Origin: Streptomyces sp. HUAS ZL42
GTDB lineage: Bacteria; Actinomycetota; Actinomycetes; Streptomycetales; Streptomycetaceae
NCBI RefSeq assembly: GCF_040782645.1
Contig: NZ_CP160403.1
Location: forward strand, 8,591,001 to 8,655,000
Length of the DNA stretch: 64,000 nucleotides
Reading direction: 5' to 3'
Of the stretch, positions 1-9,461 are shown piece by piece. Position numbers and translations under genes: made by a program. The notes under the pieces were generated by a model. It did no database searches and was not told the DNA's origin. It saw only the letters and a list, made by a program, of their open reading frames with translations. The number at the start of each line of letters is the position of its first letter. The stretch's first letter is position 1.

Positions 1-1
1 C

Positions 2-514
2 GGCGACAGACAGCAGGAGGGCTGCCTCGCCGACCTGACCGTGCGGGAGAACCTCCTGGCCAACCCTCGCGCGGGGGGCCGGTCGGCGCCGCACTGGATC
101 AGCCCCCGCCGCGAACGCTCCGAGGCCGCCACCCTCATCGAACGGTTCGCGGTGCGTCCCCGCGACAGCGAGGCACCCATCGCCACCCTGTCCGGCGGCA
201 ACCAGCAGAAGGTCATGCTCGGACGGTGGCTGAGGGTGGGCCTGCGCCTGCTGATCCTCGAGGAGCCGACGGCGAGCGTGGACATCGGAGCCAAGGCCGC
301 GATCCACCGCCTGCTCGACGAGGCGCTGGCCGCCGGCCTCGCCGTCCTGCTCATCTCCACCGACTTCGAGGAGGTCGCGGGCGTGTGCCGACGCGCCCTG
401 GTCTTCGTCCGCGGATCCGTGACGACCGAGTTGAGCGGTCCGGCCCTCACCGTCGCCGAGCTCACCCGGGCGGCGTCGGCCATGCCCCCCTCCGCAACCG
501 CGGCGAACCCGTGA
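2..514 (+). CDS. Sugar ABC transporter ATP-binding protein, C-terminal part
   Basis: The frame is open from the window edge, so the gene begins upstream and only about 170 C-terminal residues are visible. The ABC signature LSGGNQQKV and a Walker B LLILEEPTASVD with following D-loop are characteristic of the second ATPase half of ribose/monosaccharide (CUT2, RbsA-like) importers. Walker B has Glu-Glu where the family usually has Asp-Glu. The stop overlaps the start of the permease in a GTGA, so the two are translationally coupled. It would energise import of a sugar, substrate unknown. Walker A lies outside the window. Confidence 0.9.
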   Translation, partial: GDRQQEGCLADLTVRENLLANPRAGGRSAPHWISPRRERSEAATLIERFAVRPRDSEAPIATLSGGNQQKVMLGRWLRVGLRLLILEEPTASVDIGAKAAIHRLLDEALAAGLAVLLISTDFEEVAGVCRRALVFVRGSVTTELSGPALTVAELTRAASAMPPSATAANP

Positions 515-1644
515 CCGCCCCGCCCTCCCCGTCTTCGCCCCGGCCACGACCCCGCCGACCGGGCCCGCTGAACCGACTCGGCCGACGGGGCGCACCGAGC
601 GGCCCGGGCGGGCACCTCATCGGCGCCTACGGCCTGCTGGCCCTCACCGTCCTGCTCGTCCTGATCTTCTCCCTCACCCTGCCGCGTACTTTCCCCACCC
701 AGGACACCGTCGACTCGATCCTCTCCACCCAGTCGATCCCGGCCGTCCTCGCCCTCGCCGCCATGGTCCCCATCGTGACCGGCGCGTTCGACCTCTCCAT
801 CGGCTACGGCCTCGGCCTGGCACACGTCATGGTGCTGCAGCTCATCGTCAACGACGGGTGGCCCTGGCCGCTCGCCTGCCTCGCGGTGATCGCCGGAGCG
901 GCCGTCGCCGGTGTCCTCAACGGTGTGATCGTCGAGTTCGGCAAGATCGACTCCTTCATCGCCACGCTCGGGACCGGCAGCATGATGTACGCGATGTCCG
1001 GCTGGATCACCGACGGCGGCCGGATCGCGCCGGGGCCGGGGGGCCTCCCTGCCGCCTTCACCGACCTCTACGACTCCGAATTCCTCGGCCTTCCGGTCCC
1101 CGCGTTCTACGTGCTCGCGCTCGCGCTCGTGCTCTGGCTGGTGCTCGAGCGGCTGCCGCTCGGCCGGTACCTCCACGTCGTCGGGTCGAACCCGCGTGCC
1201 GCCGAGCTCGTCGGCATCCCGATCCGCAAGTACACCGTCTGTGCCTTCGCCGCCTCGGGTCTGATCGTCGGGTTCGCCGGTGTGCTGCTCGCGGCCCAGC
1301 AGCAGCTCGGCAATCCGAGCGTCGGCCTCGACTACCTGCTGCCCGCCTTCGTCGGTGCCCTCCTCGGCTCGACCGCGATCAAACCCGGACGCCCCAACGC
1401 CCCGGGCACCCTCGTCGCCGTCGCCGTCCTCGCCGTCGGCCTCACCGGCATTGCGCAGCTGGGCGCCGACTTCTGGACGGTTCCGTTGTTCTACGGCGGC
1501 ACCCTGCTCCTCGCCGTCGGCCTGGCCGGCTACGCCGCGCGGCGCAGGCTGCGCACCGGCGCCGTGGCGGCCCGCGACGCGCCCGCCGTGGCCCCGGAGC
1601 CGCCGCCGACGCAGGACGGCGGTACGGCGGGGAGCAGTCCATGA
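511..1644 (+). CDS. Sugar ABC transporter permease (RbsC-like)
   Basis: 377 residues. The first ~45 are Pro/Arg-rich and cytoplasmic, followed by many hydrophobic segments of the BPD_transp_2 fold. The conserved loop GSNPRAAELVGIPI near residue 230 and GAFDLSIGYG near residue 90 match monosaccharide permeases. The GTG start overlaps the ATPase stop by four bases, and the ATGA at 1641-1644 touches a possible start of the binding protein. It forms the membrane channel of the importer. The N-terminal extension is longer than in RbsC but common in Streptomyces. Confidence 0.9.
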   Translation: MTAPPSPSSPRPRPRRPGPLNRLGRRGAPSGPGGHLIGAYGLLALTVLLVLIFSLTLPRTFPTQDTVDSILSTQSIPAVLALAAMVPIVTGAFDLSIGYGLGLAHVMVLQLIVNDGWPWPLACLAVIAGAAVAGVLNGVIVEFGKIDSFIATLGTGSMMYAMSGWITDGGRIAPGPGGLPAAFTDLYDSEFLGLPVPAFYVLALALVLWLVLERLPLGRYLHVVGSNPRAAELVGIPIRKYTVCAFAASGLIVGFAGVLLAAQQQLGNPSVGLDYLLPAFVGALLGSTAIKPGRPNAPGTLVAVAVLAVGLTGIAQLGADFWTVPLFYGGTLLLAVGLAGYAARRRLRTGAVAARDAPAVAPEPPPTQDGGTAGSSP

Positions 1645-1712
1645 CCAGCCGTACGCATCACCACAGCGCTCCCGGCCGCACCCTCCCGCTCATTCCTCCG
1701 CGAGGAGCTTTT

Positions 1713-2876
1713 GTGCACCGCAATCGCAAGGTCACTTCCGGCGTCCTCAAGCCGCACTCCGCCGTGGCCGCTCTGCTGGCCGCGGCCACCGTCCTGGCCG
1801 GCTGTGAACGCGGCTCGTCGGGCGGCCCGGCGGACTCCACCTCGGGCACGAGCGGCTGCCCCGCCGTCCAGGCGAGAGCCCAGGCCGCCGTCAGCCGGGC
1901 GGAGCAGAGCGACGTCCCCTGGAACGGACCGACCACCGGCCCCAGGGCGGCGTCCGGCAGGACCATCGTCTACGTCGCCCAGACCATGACCAATCCCGGA
2001 GTCGCCGGCGCCGCCGACGGCGTGCGGGACGCCGCGCGGGTCATCGGCTGGAACGTCCGGGTGATCGACGGAGGCGGCACCCCCGCCGGCATTCAGGCGG
2101 CGATGGGCGAGGCCGTGGCCCTCAGGCCCTCGGGCATCGTCATCGGCGGCTTCGACCCCAACTCGACCTCGCAGCAGGTCGCGCGGGCCAACGCGGCACG
2201 CATCCCGATCGTCGGCTGGCACGCGGTCGCGTCCCCGGGCCCCAGCCGGCGGCCCGCGCTCTTCACCAACGTCACCACCAAGGTGGAGGAAGTCGCCAGA
2301 GTCAGCGCGCAATGGGTCATCTCGAGTTCCCACGGCGACGCCGGCGTCGTGATCTTCACCGACGCCTCGATCCCCTTCGCCAAGAACAAGTCCGATCTGA
2401 TCAGGAAGGAGCTCGCCACCTGCTCGGGTGTGCGGCTCCTGGCGTACGAGAACATCCCGATCCCGGACGCGAGCAGTCGCACACCCCGGGAGGTGTCCTC
2501 GCTCCTCTCCCGCTTCCAGGACCGGTGGACCCACTCCGTCGCCATCAACGACCTGTACTTCGCCGATGCCGCCCCGGCCTTCCGCGCGGCCGGCAAGAAG
2601 GGTTCGGGGCCGCCCTTCAACATCGGCGCCGGAGACGGCGATCCCTCCGCCTTCCAGCGCATCAACAGCCGGCAGTACCAGGCGGCCACGGTGCCCGAGC
2701 CGTTGTCCCAGCAGGGCTGGCAGATCGTCGACGAGTTCAACCGGGCGTTCTCGGGCAGCCCCGCCAGCGAATATGTGGCCCCCGTCCACATCACCACGGC
2801 CGACAACAGCGAGGGCGCCACGACGTGGGACCCGTCGGGTTATCGGGAGGCGTACCGGAGGATCTGGGGTAAGTGA
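1713..2876 (+). CDS. Sugar-binding lipoprotein of ABC importer
   Basis: 387 residues from the GTG at 1713, which has GAGGAG five bases upstream. This gives a normal lipoprotein signal ending in the lipobox TVLAGC. An ATG at 1641 in the same frame, overlapping the permease stop, is the alternative and would add 24 residues before the signal. The mature part is a type I periplasmic-binding fold (Peripla_BP_4): the ribose-binding-type first strand IVYVAQTMTNPGVAGAADG and the region GIVIGGFDPNSTSQQV are recognisable. It would be anchored outside the membrane and deliver sugar to the permease. Ligand not predictable. Confidence 0.88.
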   Translation: MHRNRKVTSGVLKPHSAVAALLAAATVLAGCERGSSGGPADSTSGTSGCPAVQARAQAAVSRAEQSDVPWNGPTTGPRAASGRTIVYVAQTMTNPGVAGAADGVRDAARVIGWNVRVIDGGGTPAGIQAAMGEAVALRPSGIVIGGFDPNSTSQQVARANAARIPIVGWHAVASPGPSRRPALFTNVTTKVEEVARVSAQWVISSSHGDAGVVIFTDASIPFAKNKSDLIRKELATCSGVRLLAYENIPIPDASSRTPREVSSLLSRFQDRWTHSVAINDLYFADAAPAFRAAGKKGSGPPFNIGAGDGDPSAFQRINSRQYQAATVPEPLSQQGWQIVDEFNRAFSGSPASEYVAPVHITTADNSEGATTWDPSGYREAYRRIWGK

Positions 2877-2890
2877 GGACGGCGACGTGG

Positions 2891-5440
2891 TCATCCGCGG
2901 TGCGGGGCGTACTCGGTGAGCAGGAGCGCGATGTCGTCCGCCCGGTCGGGGGACCGGCGGGCGTCCCGCAGCAGTTCGTCGGCCAGGTCCTCCAGGCGGT
3001 CCCCGCCCATACGGGCCAGCGAGGCCACGAGCCGGTCGACTCCGGAGGCGATGTCCGAGTCACGCCTCTCGACCAGCCCGTCCGTGTAGAGGGCGAGGAC
3101 CGACCCGGGGACCAGCTGCAGTTCCGTCTCCGGGTAGTCGGGCGTCGCCTCGACGCCGAGCAGCGGGCCGCCCGGCACGTTCAGGACCTCGGCGTGGCCG
3201 TCGGGCAGCCGCAGCAGGGGTGGGCAGTGGCCTGCCCGGACGAGGCGCACGGCCCCCGAGCGGGGATGGAAGCGCGCGTAGCAGCAGCTGGCGAGCAGCG
3301 TGGGGTCGAGGTCGAGATGGAGCCGGTTGGTGCTGGCGACGACGTCGCCCGGCCGGTGCCCGGCGGTGACGAAGGCCCGCATCGCGCTGCGCAGCTGGCC
3401 CATGGTGGCCGCGGCGGCGACGTTGTGTCCCTCGACGTCCCCGACGATCAGCGCGACCTCGTCGCCGACCGGGATGACGTCGTACCAGTCGCCGCCGATG
3501 TCCATCCCCCCGGTGCCCGGCAGATAGCGCCCGGTGACGTGCAGGTCCGGCAGCTCGGGCAGCCGGTGCGGCAGCAGCGCGTTCTGCAGGCCGCGGGCGA
3601 GGGCGTATTCGGCGTCGTAGAGCCTCGCACGTTCGAGGGCCTGGGCGATCAGGCCCGCCAGTGCGGTGAGGACGCCGCGCTCCTCGGCGGGGAACCGGTG
3701 GATGTCGTCGAAGCCGAGCATGCAGGCGCCCACCGGGCGGTTGGAGGCGATCAGCGGCAGGAACACCCAGGAGCTCGAGTCGGCTGCCGGGATCCCCGGA
3801 TACGCCCCGGAGAGCTCCTCCCGGGACTCGACGAACAGCGGCGCCCCGGAGGTCAGCGCGTCCGTCACGGGCAGCCGGGCATGCAGCGGTACGCCCTCGA
3901 ACCGGGCGAGCACGTCCTCCGAGCAGCCGCGCTGCGCAAGCAGGTGCAGATGCCGCTCCTCGACCACGGAGATAGCGAGCTTCTGGCCGCCGAACGCGGG
4001 CAGGAGCTGCTCGGCGACCACATCGCACACTTCGTGCGCGGTGACCGCCGCGGTGAGGGCACTGCCCAGCTGGAGCACCCGGTAAAGGGCACCCAGGCGC
4101 GGGGCAGCGGGCGGGGGCGACAAGGAGACGGGCGGACCCCCCTCCGCGACGGGGGTACCCGGTCCGGTCCCGGTCGGAACCGGCTGCCGCACGGGGGCCG
4201 CCCATCCCGTCATGCCCTGCACGCCCGGGTGCAGGGAGAAGACGAGCCAGTCGTCGGGCGGGTGGCGGACCAGGAACGAGACCGGTTGCTGGGAGACCAC
4301 GGCGGCCCGGTAGCGGTCCTCGTACACGGGATCGCCCAGCCAGGGCAGCACGTCCCAGGGGCGCTGGCCGAGCAGTTCGTCCTGGCGGACCCGCAGCAGG
4401 TTCTCCAGACTGTGGTTGGCGTAGGTGACACGACCGTCCGGGGACAGCGCGAAGAAGCCGTCCGCGAGCCGCTCGATCGCCGCCACCGCAGCCATGCCGC
4501 TTCCGGAGTCGAGCACGGCGCCGACCAGATGGGCCGCCGCCCGCGAGGCGCCCGTGGTCTCGGGTACCCGGCCCCACAGCTCGACGGCGCGCAGCGCCCC
4601 ACCGCGATCCCGGATGCGCACGTAGTGGGCGAGCACATGCCCTTCCTCGACCGCGGCGCGGGCGGCGGAGCGGAAGCCGGGCAGATCCGCGGGCTCGATC
4701 CTGGCCGCCAGGGTGGCGGCCCGTCCGTCGAACTCGCGTGGCGGGATCCCGAAGATCGCGCACAGCTCGTCGTCGGCCGTGAGGGTTCCGGTGTCGAGGT
4801 TCCAGTCGAACAGGCCCACCCGTATCACCGGAGCGGACGGCAGGGGAACCACCACCGGAGCCGTCCGTTCGTCCCACTCGCCGAGCAGCCGACGGGCGCT
4901 GAGTCCGGCCAGGGCGGTGCCCAGCCGGTCGGCCGCGGAGCGCAGCTGCCGGCGCTGCGCTCTCGACAGTCCTGTCCCGTCGGGCCTGGACGTCCACAGC
5001 ACGGCCATCGCTCCGAAGGACCTCTCGCCCGCTCTCACGGGCACCGAGGCGGAGCCGAAGGGGTAGGGCATGGCGACCGACAGTTGCGGGTAGCGCCGCA
5101 TCGTCTCCTCCGCGTCGGCCAGGTGGACCATGCGCCCGGAGCGGTACGCCTCCGCCACCGGGAGATGGCTGCTCACCGGAATCCGACGCCACCCGCCCAG
5201 CAGGGAGGGCGGCGTGCCGCAGGCCGCGGCGAGGACGAGCGAATGGTGGTCGCCGGAGAGCAGGAACACACTCCCGGCGTGCGCACCGGTCACCTCCACC
5301 GCACTGACGACGGCACCGACCAGTGCGTCGTCGCGCTCGGGCGCCTCGCCGAGACTCGCGACGCCGAACGGGTACGGGCTCGATGGCACACCGGTGGCCG
5401 ACACGCTGCCCTCGATCATCTGCGGAGAAATTTGTTCCAT
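2891..5440 (-). CDS. PAS/GAF-domain PP2C (SpoIIE-type) phosphatase
   Basis: 849 residues. An N-terminal GAF-like region (about 25-180) is followed by two PAS-like segments (about 200-400; the second has ALSPDGRVTYANHSLENLL), a second GAF domain (about 430-590) and a C-terminal SpoIIE phosphatase domain (about 600-849). The metal-binding motifs GGDWYD, VGDVEGH and LYTDGLVE are intact. Such proteins dephosphorylate anti-sigma-factor antagonists in response to signals sensed by PAS/GAF domains. No transmembrane segment or RsbW-type kinase domain is seen. The ATG start at 5440 has no clear ribosome-binding site and lies 20 bases from a divergent gene, so the transcript may be leaderless or the true start may be internal. 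Confidence 0.9.
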   Translation of the reverse strand: MEQISPQMIEGSVSATGVPSSPYPFGVASLGEAPERDDALVGAVVSAVEVTGAHAGSVFLLSGDHHSLVLAAACGTPPSLLGGWRRIPVSSHLPVAEAYRSGRMVHLADAEETMRRYPQLSVAMPYPFGSASVPVRAGERSFGAMAVLWTSRPDGTGLSRAQRRQLRSAADRLGTALAGLSARRLLGEWDERTAPVVVPLPSAPVIRVGLFDWNLDTGTLTADDELCAIFGIPPREFDGRAATLAARIEPADLPGFRSAARAAVEEGHVLAHYVRIRDRGGALRAVELWGRVPETTGASRAAAHLVGAVLDSGSGMAAVAAIERLADGFFALSPDGRVTYANHSLENLLRVRQDELLGQRPWDVLPWLGDPVYEDRYRAAVVSQQPVSFLVRHPPDDWLVFSLHPGVQGMTGWAAPVRQPVPTGTGPGTPVAEGGPPVSLSPPPAAPRLGALYRVLQLGSALTAAVTAHEVCDVVAEQLLPAFGGQKLAISVVEERHLHLLAQRGCSEDVLARFEGVPLHARLPVTDALTSGAPLFVESREELSGAYPGIPAADSSSWVFLPLIASNRPVGACMLGFDDIHRFPAEERGVLTALAGLIAQALERARLYDAEYALARGLQNALLPHRLPELPDLHVTGRYLPGTGGMDIGGDWYDVIPVGDEVALIVGDVEGHNVAAAATMGQLRSAMRAFVTAGHRPGDVVASTNRLHLDLDPTLLASCCYARFHPRSGAVRLVRAGHCPPLLRLPDGHAEVLNVPGGPLLGVEATPDYPETELQLVPGSVLALYTDGLVERRDSDIASGVDRLVASLARMGGDRLEDLADELLRDARRSPDRADDIALLLTEYAPHRG

Positions 5441-5460
5441 TTTAGGGGCGTTTGCAGGGC

Positions 5461-6123
5461 ATGGGCGCTGTACCGGGGGAACCCGGCGATCTCGTACGGA
5501 TCCTCAGAGCCGCCGGGATCCGCGACGAGCGGCTGCTCGAGGCCGTGCGGACGACCCCGCGTTCGGGATTCGTCCCGGCCGGTGGGACGGCCGCCGCCTA
5601 CCGGGACGTCCCTGTGGCGATCGGACAGGGACAGGTCACCACACAGCCGTCGCTGTCCGCCCTGATGATCGAGAGCCTCGCGCTGCGCGGGAACGAGCAT
5701 GTCCTCGAGGTCGGCACCGGCCTCGGCTTCCAGACCGCGCTGCTCGCGCGGCTGGCCGCAGACGTGGTCAGCATCGAGATACGGCCGGACCTCGCCCGGC
5801 AGGCGCGCGGCAATCTCGCGCGGCAGGAGGTACGGAACGTGGAGCTTCGGGTCGGCGACGGCAGCGGCGGTGTGCCGGAACGCGCTCCGTACGACGCGGT
5901 CGTCGTGTCGGCCGCCTTCCCCGAGGTGGCCGCGCCGCTGATCGCGCAGGTGCGCCCGTCCGGTCGCCTGGTGCAGCCGATCGGGCCGGGCGGGCAGGAG
6001 CAGGTCGTGTGCTTCGTGCGCACCGCGGAAGGGCTGGAGCGGTTGCGGGTGCTGACCCCGGCCCGCTTCGTGCGGCTCCACGGACGGTACGGCTTTCCGC
6101 AGGACGATGCGGAACCCTTCTGA
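5461..6123 (+). CDS. pcm: Protein-L-isoaspartate O-methyltransferase
   Basis: 220 residues from the ATG at 5461; a TTG at 5452 is less likely. The SAM-binding motif VLEVGTGLGFQTALLARL (near residue 80) and the PCMT signature before it (VTTQPSLSALMIESL) identify a Pcm-type enzyme, which repairs isoaspartyl residues by methylating them. It is cytoplasmic. The gene is divergent from the phosphatase at 2891-5440 with only 20 bases between the starts. The 3' end, including the stop codon, is duplicated in tandem (see repeat at 6106-6149). Some homologues are natural-product methyltransferases, but nothing nearby suggests that. Confidence 0.85.
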   Translation: MGAVPGEPGDLVRILRAAGIRDERLLEAVRTTPRSGFVPAGGTAAAYRDVPVAIGQGQVTTQPSLSALMIESLALRGNEHVLEVGTGLGFQTALLARLAADVVSIEIRPDLARQARGNLARQEVRNVELRVGDGSGGVPERAPYDAVVVSAAFPEVAAPLIAQVRPSGRLVQPIGPGGQEQVVCFVRTAEGLERLRVLTPARFVRLHGRYGFPQDDAEPF

Positions 6124-6149
6124 GGTCGATGCGGAACCCTTCTGAGGTC
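6106..6149. repeat. 22-bp perfect tandem duplication across a stop codon
   Basis: Two identical 22-bp units, 6106-6127 and 6128-6149, each beginning GATGCGG and ending TGAGGTC. Each contains the last codons and TGA stop of the methyltransferase reading frame. The second copy lies between this gene and the convergent PP2C gene. Confidence 0.95.
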
Positions 6150-6153
6150 CTCC

Positions 6154-6903
6154 CTACTCGTCTCCGACGCGTACCACGGCCACCGTGATGTTGTCGGGGC
6201 CGCCCGCCTCGACGGCGGCCTTCCACAGCTCGAAGGCCGCTCGGCCGTCGTCGTGCTCGCGCAGCACCTCTTCGATCACCTCCGCAGGCACCGGGTCGGT
6301 GAGCCCGTCGGAGCAGATGAGATAGCGGTCCCCCTGCGACAGCGGCGCGGCCGTCACGTGGGGGCGGACGGCGCGGAAGACCGGAGAACCGCCCAGGCAC
6401 TGGGTGACGAGGGACGTGGTGCGCTGCCCGGGTTCGAGCGGGGGGCTGTCGTCGACGCTCACCTGGCGCAGCCCGTCGGGCTCCGCCGCGAACACCCGGC
6501 TGTCTCCCACGTTGAACGCCAGCAGCGAGCCCGGCTGTACGACGACTCCGGCGATGGTCGACCCCATCGCCGTGAGCTCACTCGGCTCGTCGCCGCCGGC
6601 GGCCTCGTACACGGCGCGGTTGCAGGCGTGCAAGGCAGCTCGGACGGCCTCCTCGTCGCCGAGGGCCGGTGCGACCGACGCGATCCGGCGGACGACCAGG
6701 GCACTGGCGACGTCGCCGCCCGGGTGCCCGCCGAGCCCGTCGGCGACGGCGACGACGAGGGGCGTCCCCAGCGCGAAGAGCATAGTCTGCGGATTCTCGG
6801 TCACCGTGGCGCACAGCGTCCACGGTCCGACGACGAGGCTGTCCTCGTTCCGTTCGCGAAGCAGCCCGGGGTGGCTCAGCGCACTCACAGCGACGTACGG
6901 CAT
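6154..6903 (-). CDS. PP2C-family Ser/Thr protein phosphatase
   Basis: 249 residues from the ATG at 6903; a GTG at 6933 would add ten. All PP2C motifs are present: RNEDS near the N-terminus, VADGLGGHPGGD, LLAFNVGDSRVF, LICSDGLTD and the C-terminal GPDNITVAVV. The Asp residues coordinate the Mn/Mg pair. It is a small soluble Stp/PstP-like enzyme that would reverse Ser/Thr kinase signalling. It lies downstream of and co-directional with the acyltransferase gene; no kinase gene is adjacent. Confidence 0.92.
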   Translation of the reverse strand: MPYVAVSALSHPGLLRERNEDSLVVGPWTLCATVTENPQTMLFALGTPLVVAVADGLGGHPGGDVASALVVRRIASVAPALGDEEAVRAALHACNRAVYEAAGGDEPSELTAMGSTIAGVVVQPGSLLAFNVGDSRVFAAEPDGLRQVSVDDSPPLEPGQRTTSLVTQCLGGSPVFRAVRPHVTAAPLSQGDRYLICSDGLTDPVPAEVIEEVLREHDDGRAAFELWKAAVEAGGPDNITVAVVRVGDE

Positions 6904-6972
6904 GGAGCGCCACCGCCTTCCCGCACCGGACACACCGCCGGCGGCCGGGCCTTCGCTCCAGTCTAGGAAGGA

Positions 6973-8100
6973 TCATCCGCGCACGGCGACCCGGTCGCGG
7001 ACCGGTTCGGTCGCGTCCCGGCGGAAGAGCCACCTCAGCTCCGGCTCCACCGCGGGGCGGAAGACGCGCCGGACGGGTGGGGAGCACAACGCGGTGACGA
7101 CAGCGGTGGCGGCGACGGTGACGACGGCCATGCCGAGCGGCCCGTGGACCCAGGCGGGGGCGTACCAGCCCCACGCCTTGGCACCCTGGGCGACGAAGCC
7201 GTGCAGCAGATAGCCGTACAGCGTGCCCGCGCCCAACCCGGTGAACCACATCCGCCGCCCCGGCACCCAGGACAGGAAACACGCGGTCAGGAGCAGAGAG
7301 CAGCAGAAGAGGACCAGCGTCAGCACGGGCCCGTACCAGCCCGGTGCGCCGAGCTCCTCCGCGCTGTCGCGGTGGTAGAGCCAGGCACCGCTGACCCGCG
7401 GCACCGCCCAGTACGCCCCGGCGAGCGCGCCCGCGAACACCGGTACGGACAGGATGCGCACCCCGCGACGGCGGACCAGCCGGAAGTGCTCCGGCTTCAG
7501 CTGCAGGCCCAGCACGAAGCACGGCAGGAACTGCAGGGTGCGCTGCAGATCGAGGTCGTTGCCCAGAGACGGCGCGAGGGTCGCCAGCATGGCGAGGGCG
7601 AGCGCGAGCGGCAGCGGCCGGCGCACCGTCCTCCACAGCGGGGTGGTCAGCCGCCAGATGAACAGCGCCGCCAGGAACCACGTCAGATACAGCGGATCCA
7701 GCAGGCTGATCGGGCGGTCCGGCTCCTGGTCCGTCCACCGGGTGAAGAGGGTGTACGCCGTCTCGAAGACCACGTACGGCACGGCGACACCGGTCACGAG
7801 CCGCCTGATCCGCTCCGGACTCGCCTCGAAACCGCGCGAGAAATAGCCGGCGATGACGATGAACGCCGGCATGTGGAAGGCGTAGACGAGCATGTACAGC
7901 GCGTTGACGGCCCGGCTGCCGTCGCGCAGCGGTTCCCATGCGTGCCCCGTCGCCACCAGCACGATCGCCAGGTACTTGGCGTTGTCGAAGAAGGCGTCCC
8001 GCGCTCTCGTGCGCTCGGCCGGAGCCGTCGTGCCGCTCTCGCGGGCGGTGTCGTGTGCGGGTCTTGCCGGAGCGGCGACTGTGTCCTGAGGCTGGGGCAT
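6973..8100 (-). CDS. Membrane acyltransferase, family 3 (fucose 4-O-acetylase-like)
   Basis: 375 residues. After a ~30-residue polar N-terminus comes the family signature DNAKYLAIVLVATGHAW with the catalytic-type His, then FHMPAFIVIAGYFSRG and about ten hydrophobic segments. This matches the acyltransferase-3 superfamily (OafA/NolL-like), integral membrane enzymes that O-acylate sugars or cell-surface polymers. The acceptor is unknown. It is divergent from the PLP enzyme at 8231 across a 130-bp gap. Confidence 0.85.
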   Translation of the reverse strand: MPQPQDTVAAPARPAHDTARESGTTAPAERTRARDAFFDNAKYLAIVLVATGHAWEPLRDGSRAVNALYMLVYAFHMPAFIVIAGYFSRGFEASPERIRRLVTGVAVPYVVFETAYTLFTRWTDQEPDRPISLLDPLYLTWFLAALFIWRLTTPLWRTVRRPLPLALALAMLATLAPSLGNDLDLQRTLQFLPCFVLGLQLKPEHFRLVRRRGVRILSVPVFAGALAGAYWAVPRVSGAWLYHRDSAEELGAPGWYGPVLTLVLFCCSLLLTACFLSWVPGRRMWFTGLGAGTLYGYLLHGFVAQGAKAWGWYAPAWVHGPLGMAVVTVAATAVVTALCSPPVRRVFRPAVEPELRWLFRRDATEPVRDRVAVRG

Positions 8101-8230
8101 CCCAGGCGCCTCACCGCTTCCGGCTGCCCCAAACCTGCCCGGGCGGGCGTGCGGGGAGGGCTGTGGCAGGCTGAGGCGTGTTGAGAAGGCCGGCCCTCAT
8201 GCCCTGGCACGGCACCCCCAGGAGCCTTTC

Positions 8231-9433
8231 GTGACGTACGACATCACCGCCGTCCGCGCCCAGTTCCCGGCCCTTGCCGCCGGAACCGCGCACTTCGACG
8301 GCCCCGGCGGCACCCAGACCCCGCAACCCGTCATCCGGGCCGTCGCCGACGCGCTGGCACACCCACTGTCGAACCGGGGCCATGGGGCGCCGGGGGAGCG
8401 CAACGCCGAATCCATCGTCACCGAGACCCGTCGGGCCATGGCCGACCTGCTGGGGGCGCACCCGTCGGGGATCGTCTTCGGCCGCAGCGCCACCCAGCTC
8501 GCCTACGATTTCTCCCGCACCCTCGCGAAGACCTGGTCGCCCGGCGACGAGGTGGTCGTCACCCGGCTCGACCACGACGCCAACATACGGCCCTGGGTCC
8601 AGGCCGCCGCACGGGCCGGTGCCACCGTGCGCTGGGCCGACTTCGACCCCGATACCGGGGAACTGGCCGTGGACGACATCCGCAGCGTGCTGTCCGAGCG
8701 CACTCGGCTGGTCGCCGTCACCGCAGCCTCCAACCTGATCGGAACCCGTCCCGCGGTCGCCGAGATCTCGCGTCTGGCGCACGAGGCCGGAGCGCTCAGC
8801 TATGTCGACGGTGTTCATTACACGGCTCATGCGCTGGTCGACCTGGAGCAGTTGGGCGCGGACTTCTTCGCCTGTTCCCCGTACAAGTTCCTCGGTCCCC
8901 ACCACGGGGTCCTCGCCGCCCGGCCGGAACTGCTCGAGACCCTGCGGCCGGACAAGCTCCTGCCGTCCACGGACGCGGTACCGGAACGCTTCGAACTCGG
9001 CACCCTGCCCTACGAGTTCCTCGCGGGCACCCATGCCGCGGTCGACTTTCTCGCCGGCCTCGACGCGAGTGCCGCAGGAACCCGACGGCAACGCCTGGCC
9101 GCGGGATTCGCGGCACTCGAAGCACACGAACAGACCCTGCGCACACAGATCGACAAGGGGCTGTCCTCGCTCCCGGACGTCACCGTCCACTCCAGGGCCG
9201 CCGACCGCACGCCCACTCTGTTGCTGACGTTCGAGGGCCGTGCCACGACGGACGCCTACCGCTTCCTCGTCGAGCGTGGCGTCCACGCGCCTTCGGGTTC
9301 CTTCTACGCCGTCGAGGCGTCGCGCCGGCTCGGCCTCGGTGACACCGGCGGCCTCCGCATCGGTCTCGCGCCCTACAACTGCACGCAGGACGTCGACCGG
9401 CTCCTGACCGGACTGTCCGAGTTCCTGACCTGA
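8231..9433 (+). CDS. Cysteine desulfurase-like PLP enzyme (aminotransferase class V)
   Basis: 400 residues, GTG start with AGGAG upstream at 8220-8224. The protein has the fold-type I class V pattern: HFDGPGGTQTPQPV at the N-terminus, a PLP-contacting YVDGVHYTAHALVD, and the Schiff-base Lys in SPYKFLGPHHG. It belongs to the cysteine desulfurase-like group related to CsdA/NifS but without an adjacent Fe-S scaffold. The substrate is unproven; it may act on cysteine or another amino acid. It is apparently monocistronic. Confidence 0.85.
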   Translation: MTYDITAVRAQFPALAAGTAHFDGPGGTQTPQPVIRAVADALAHPLSNRGHGAPGERNAESIVTETRRAMADLLGAHPSGIVFGRSATQLAYDFSRTLAKTWSPGDEVVVTRLDHDANIRPWVQAAARAGATVRWADFDPDTGELAVDDIRSVLSERTRLVAVTAASNLIGTRPAVAEISRLAHEAGALSYVDGVHYTAHALVDLEQLGADFFACSPYKFLGPHHGVLAARPELLETLRPDKLLPSTDAVPERFELGTLPYEFLAGTHAAVDFLAGLDASAAGTRRQRLAAGFAALEAHEQTLRTQIDKGLSSLPDVTVHSRAADRTPTLLLTFEGRATTDAYRFLVERGVHAPSGSFYAVEASRRLGLGDTGGLRIGLAPYNCTQDVDRLLTGLSEFLT

Positions 9434-9461
9434 CGGTTGCTCACCGCTCGGCTCCTTCACC

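Noticed and set aside
2873..5665. A 930-codon plus-strand frame
   Set aside because: It is antisense to the SpoIIE-type phosphatase, which has all its catalytic motifs.
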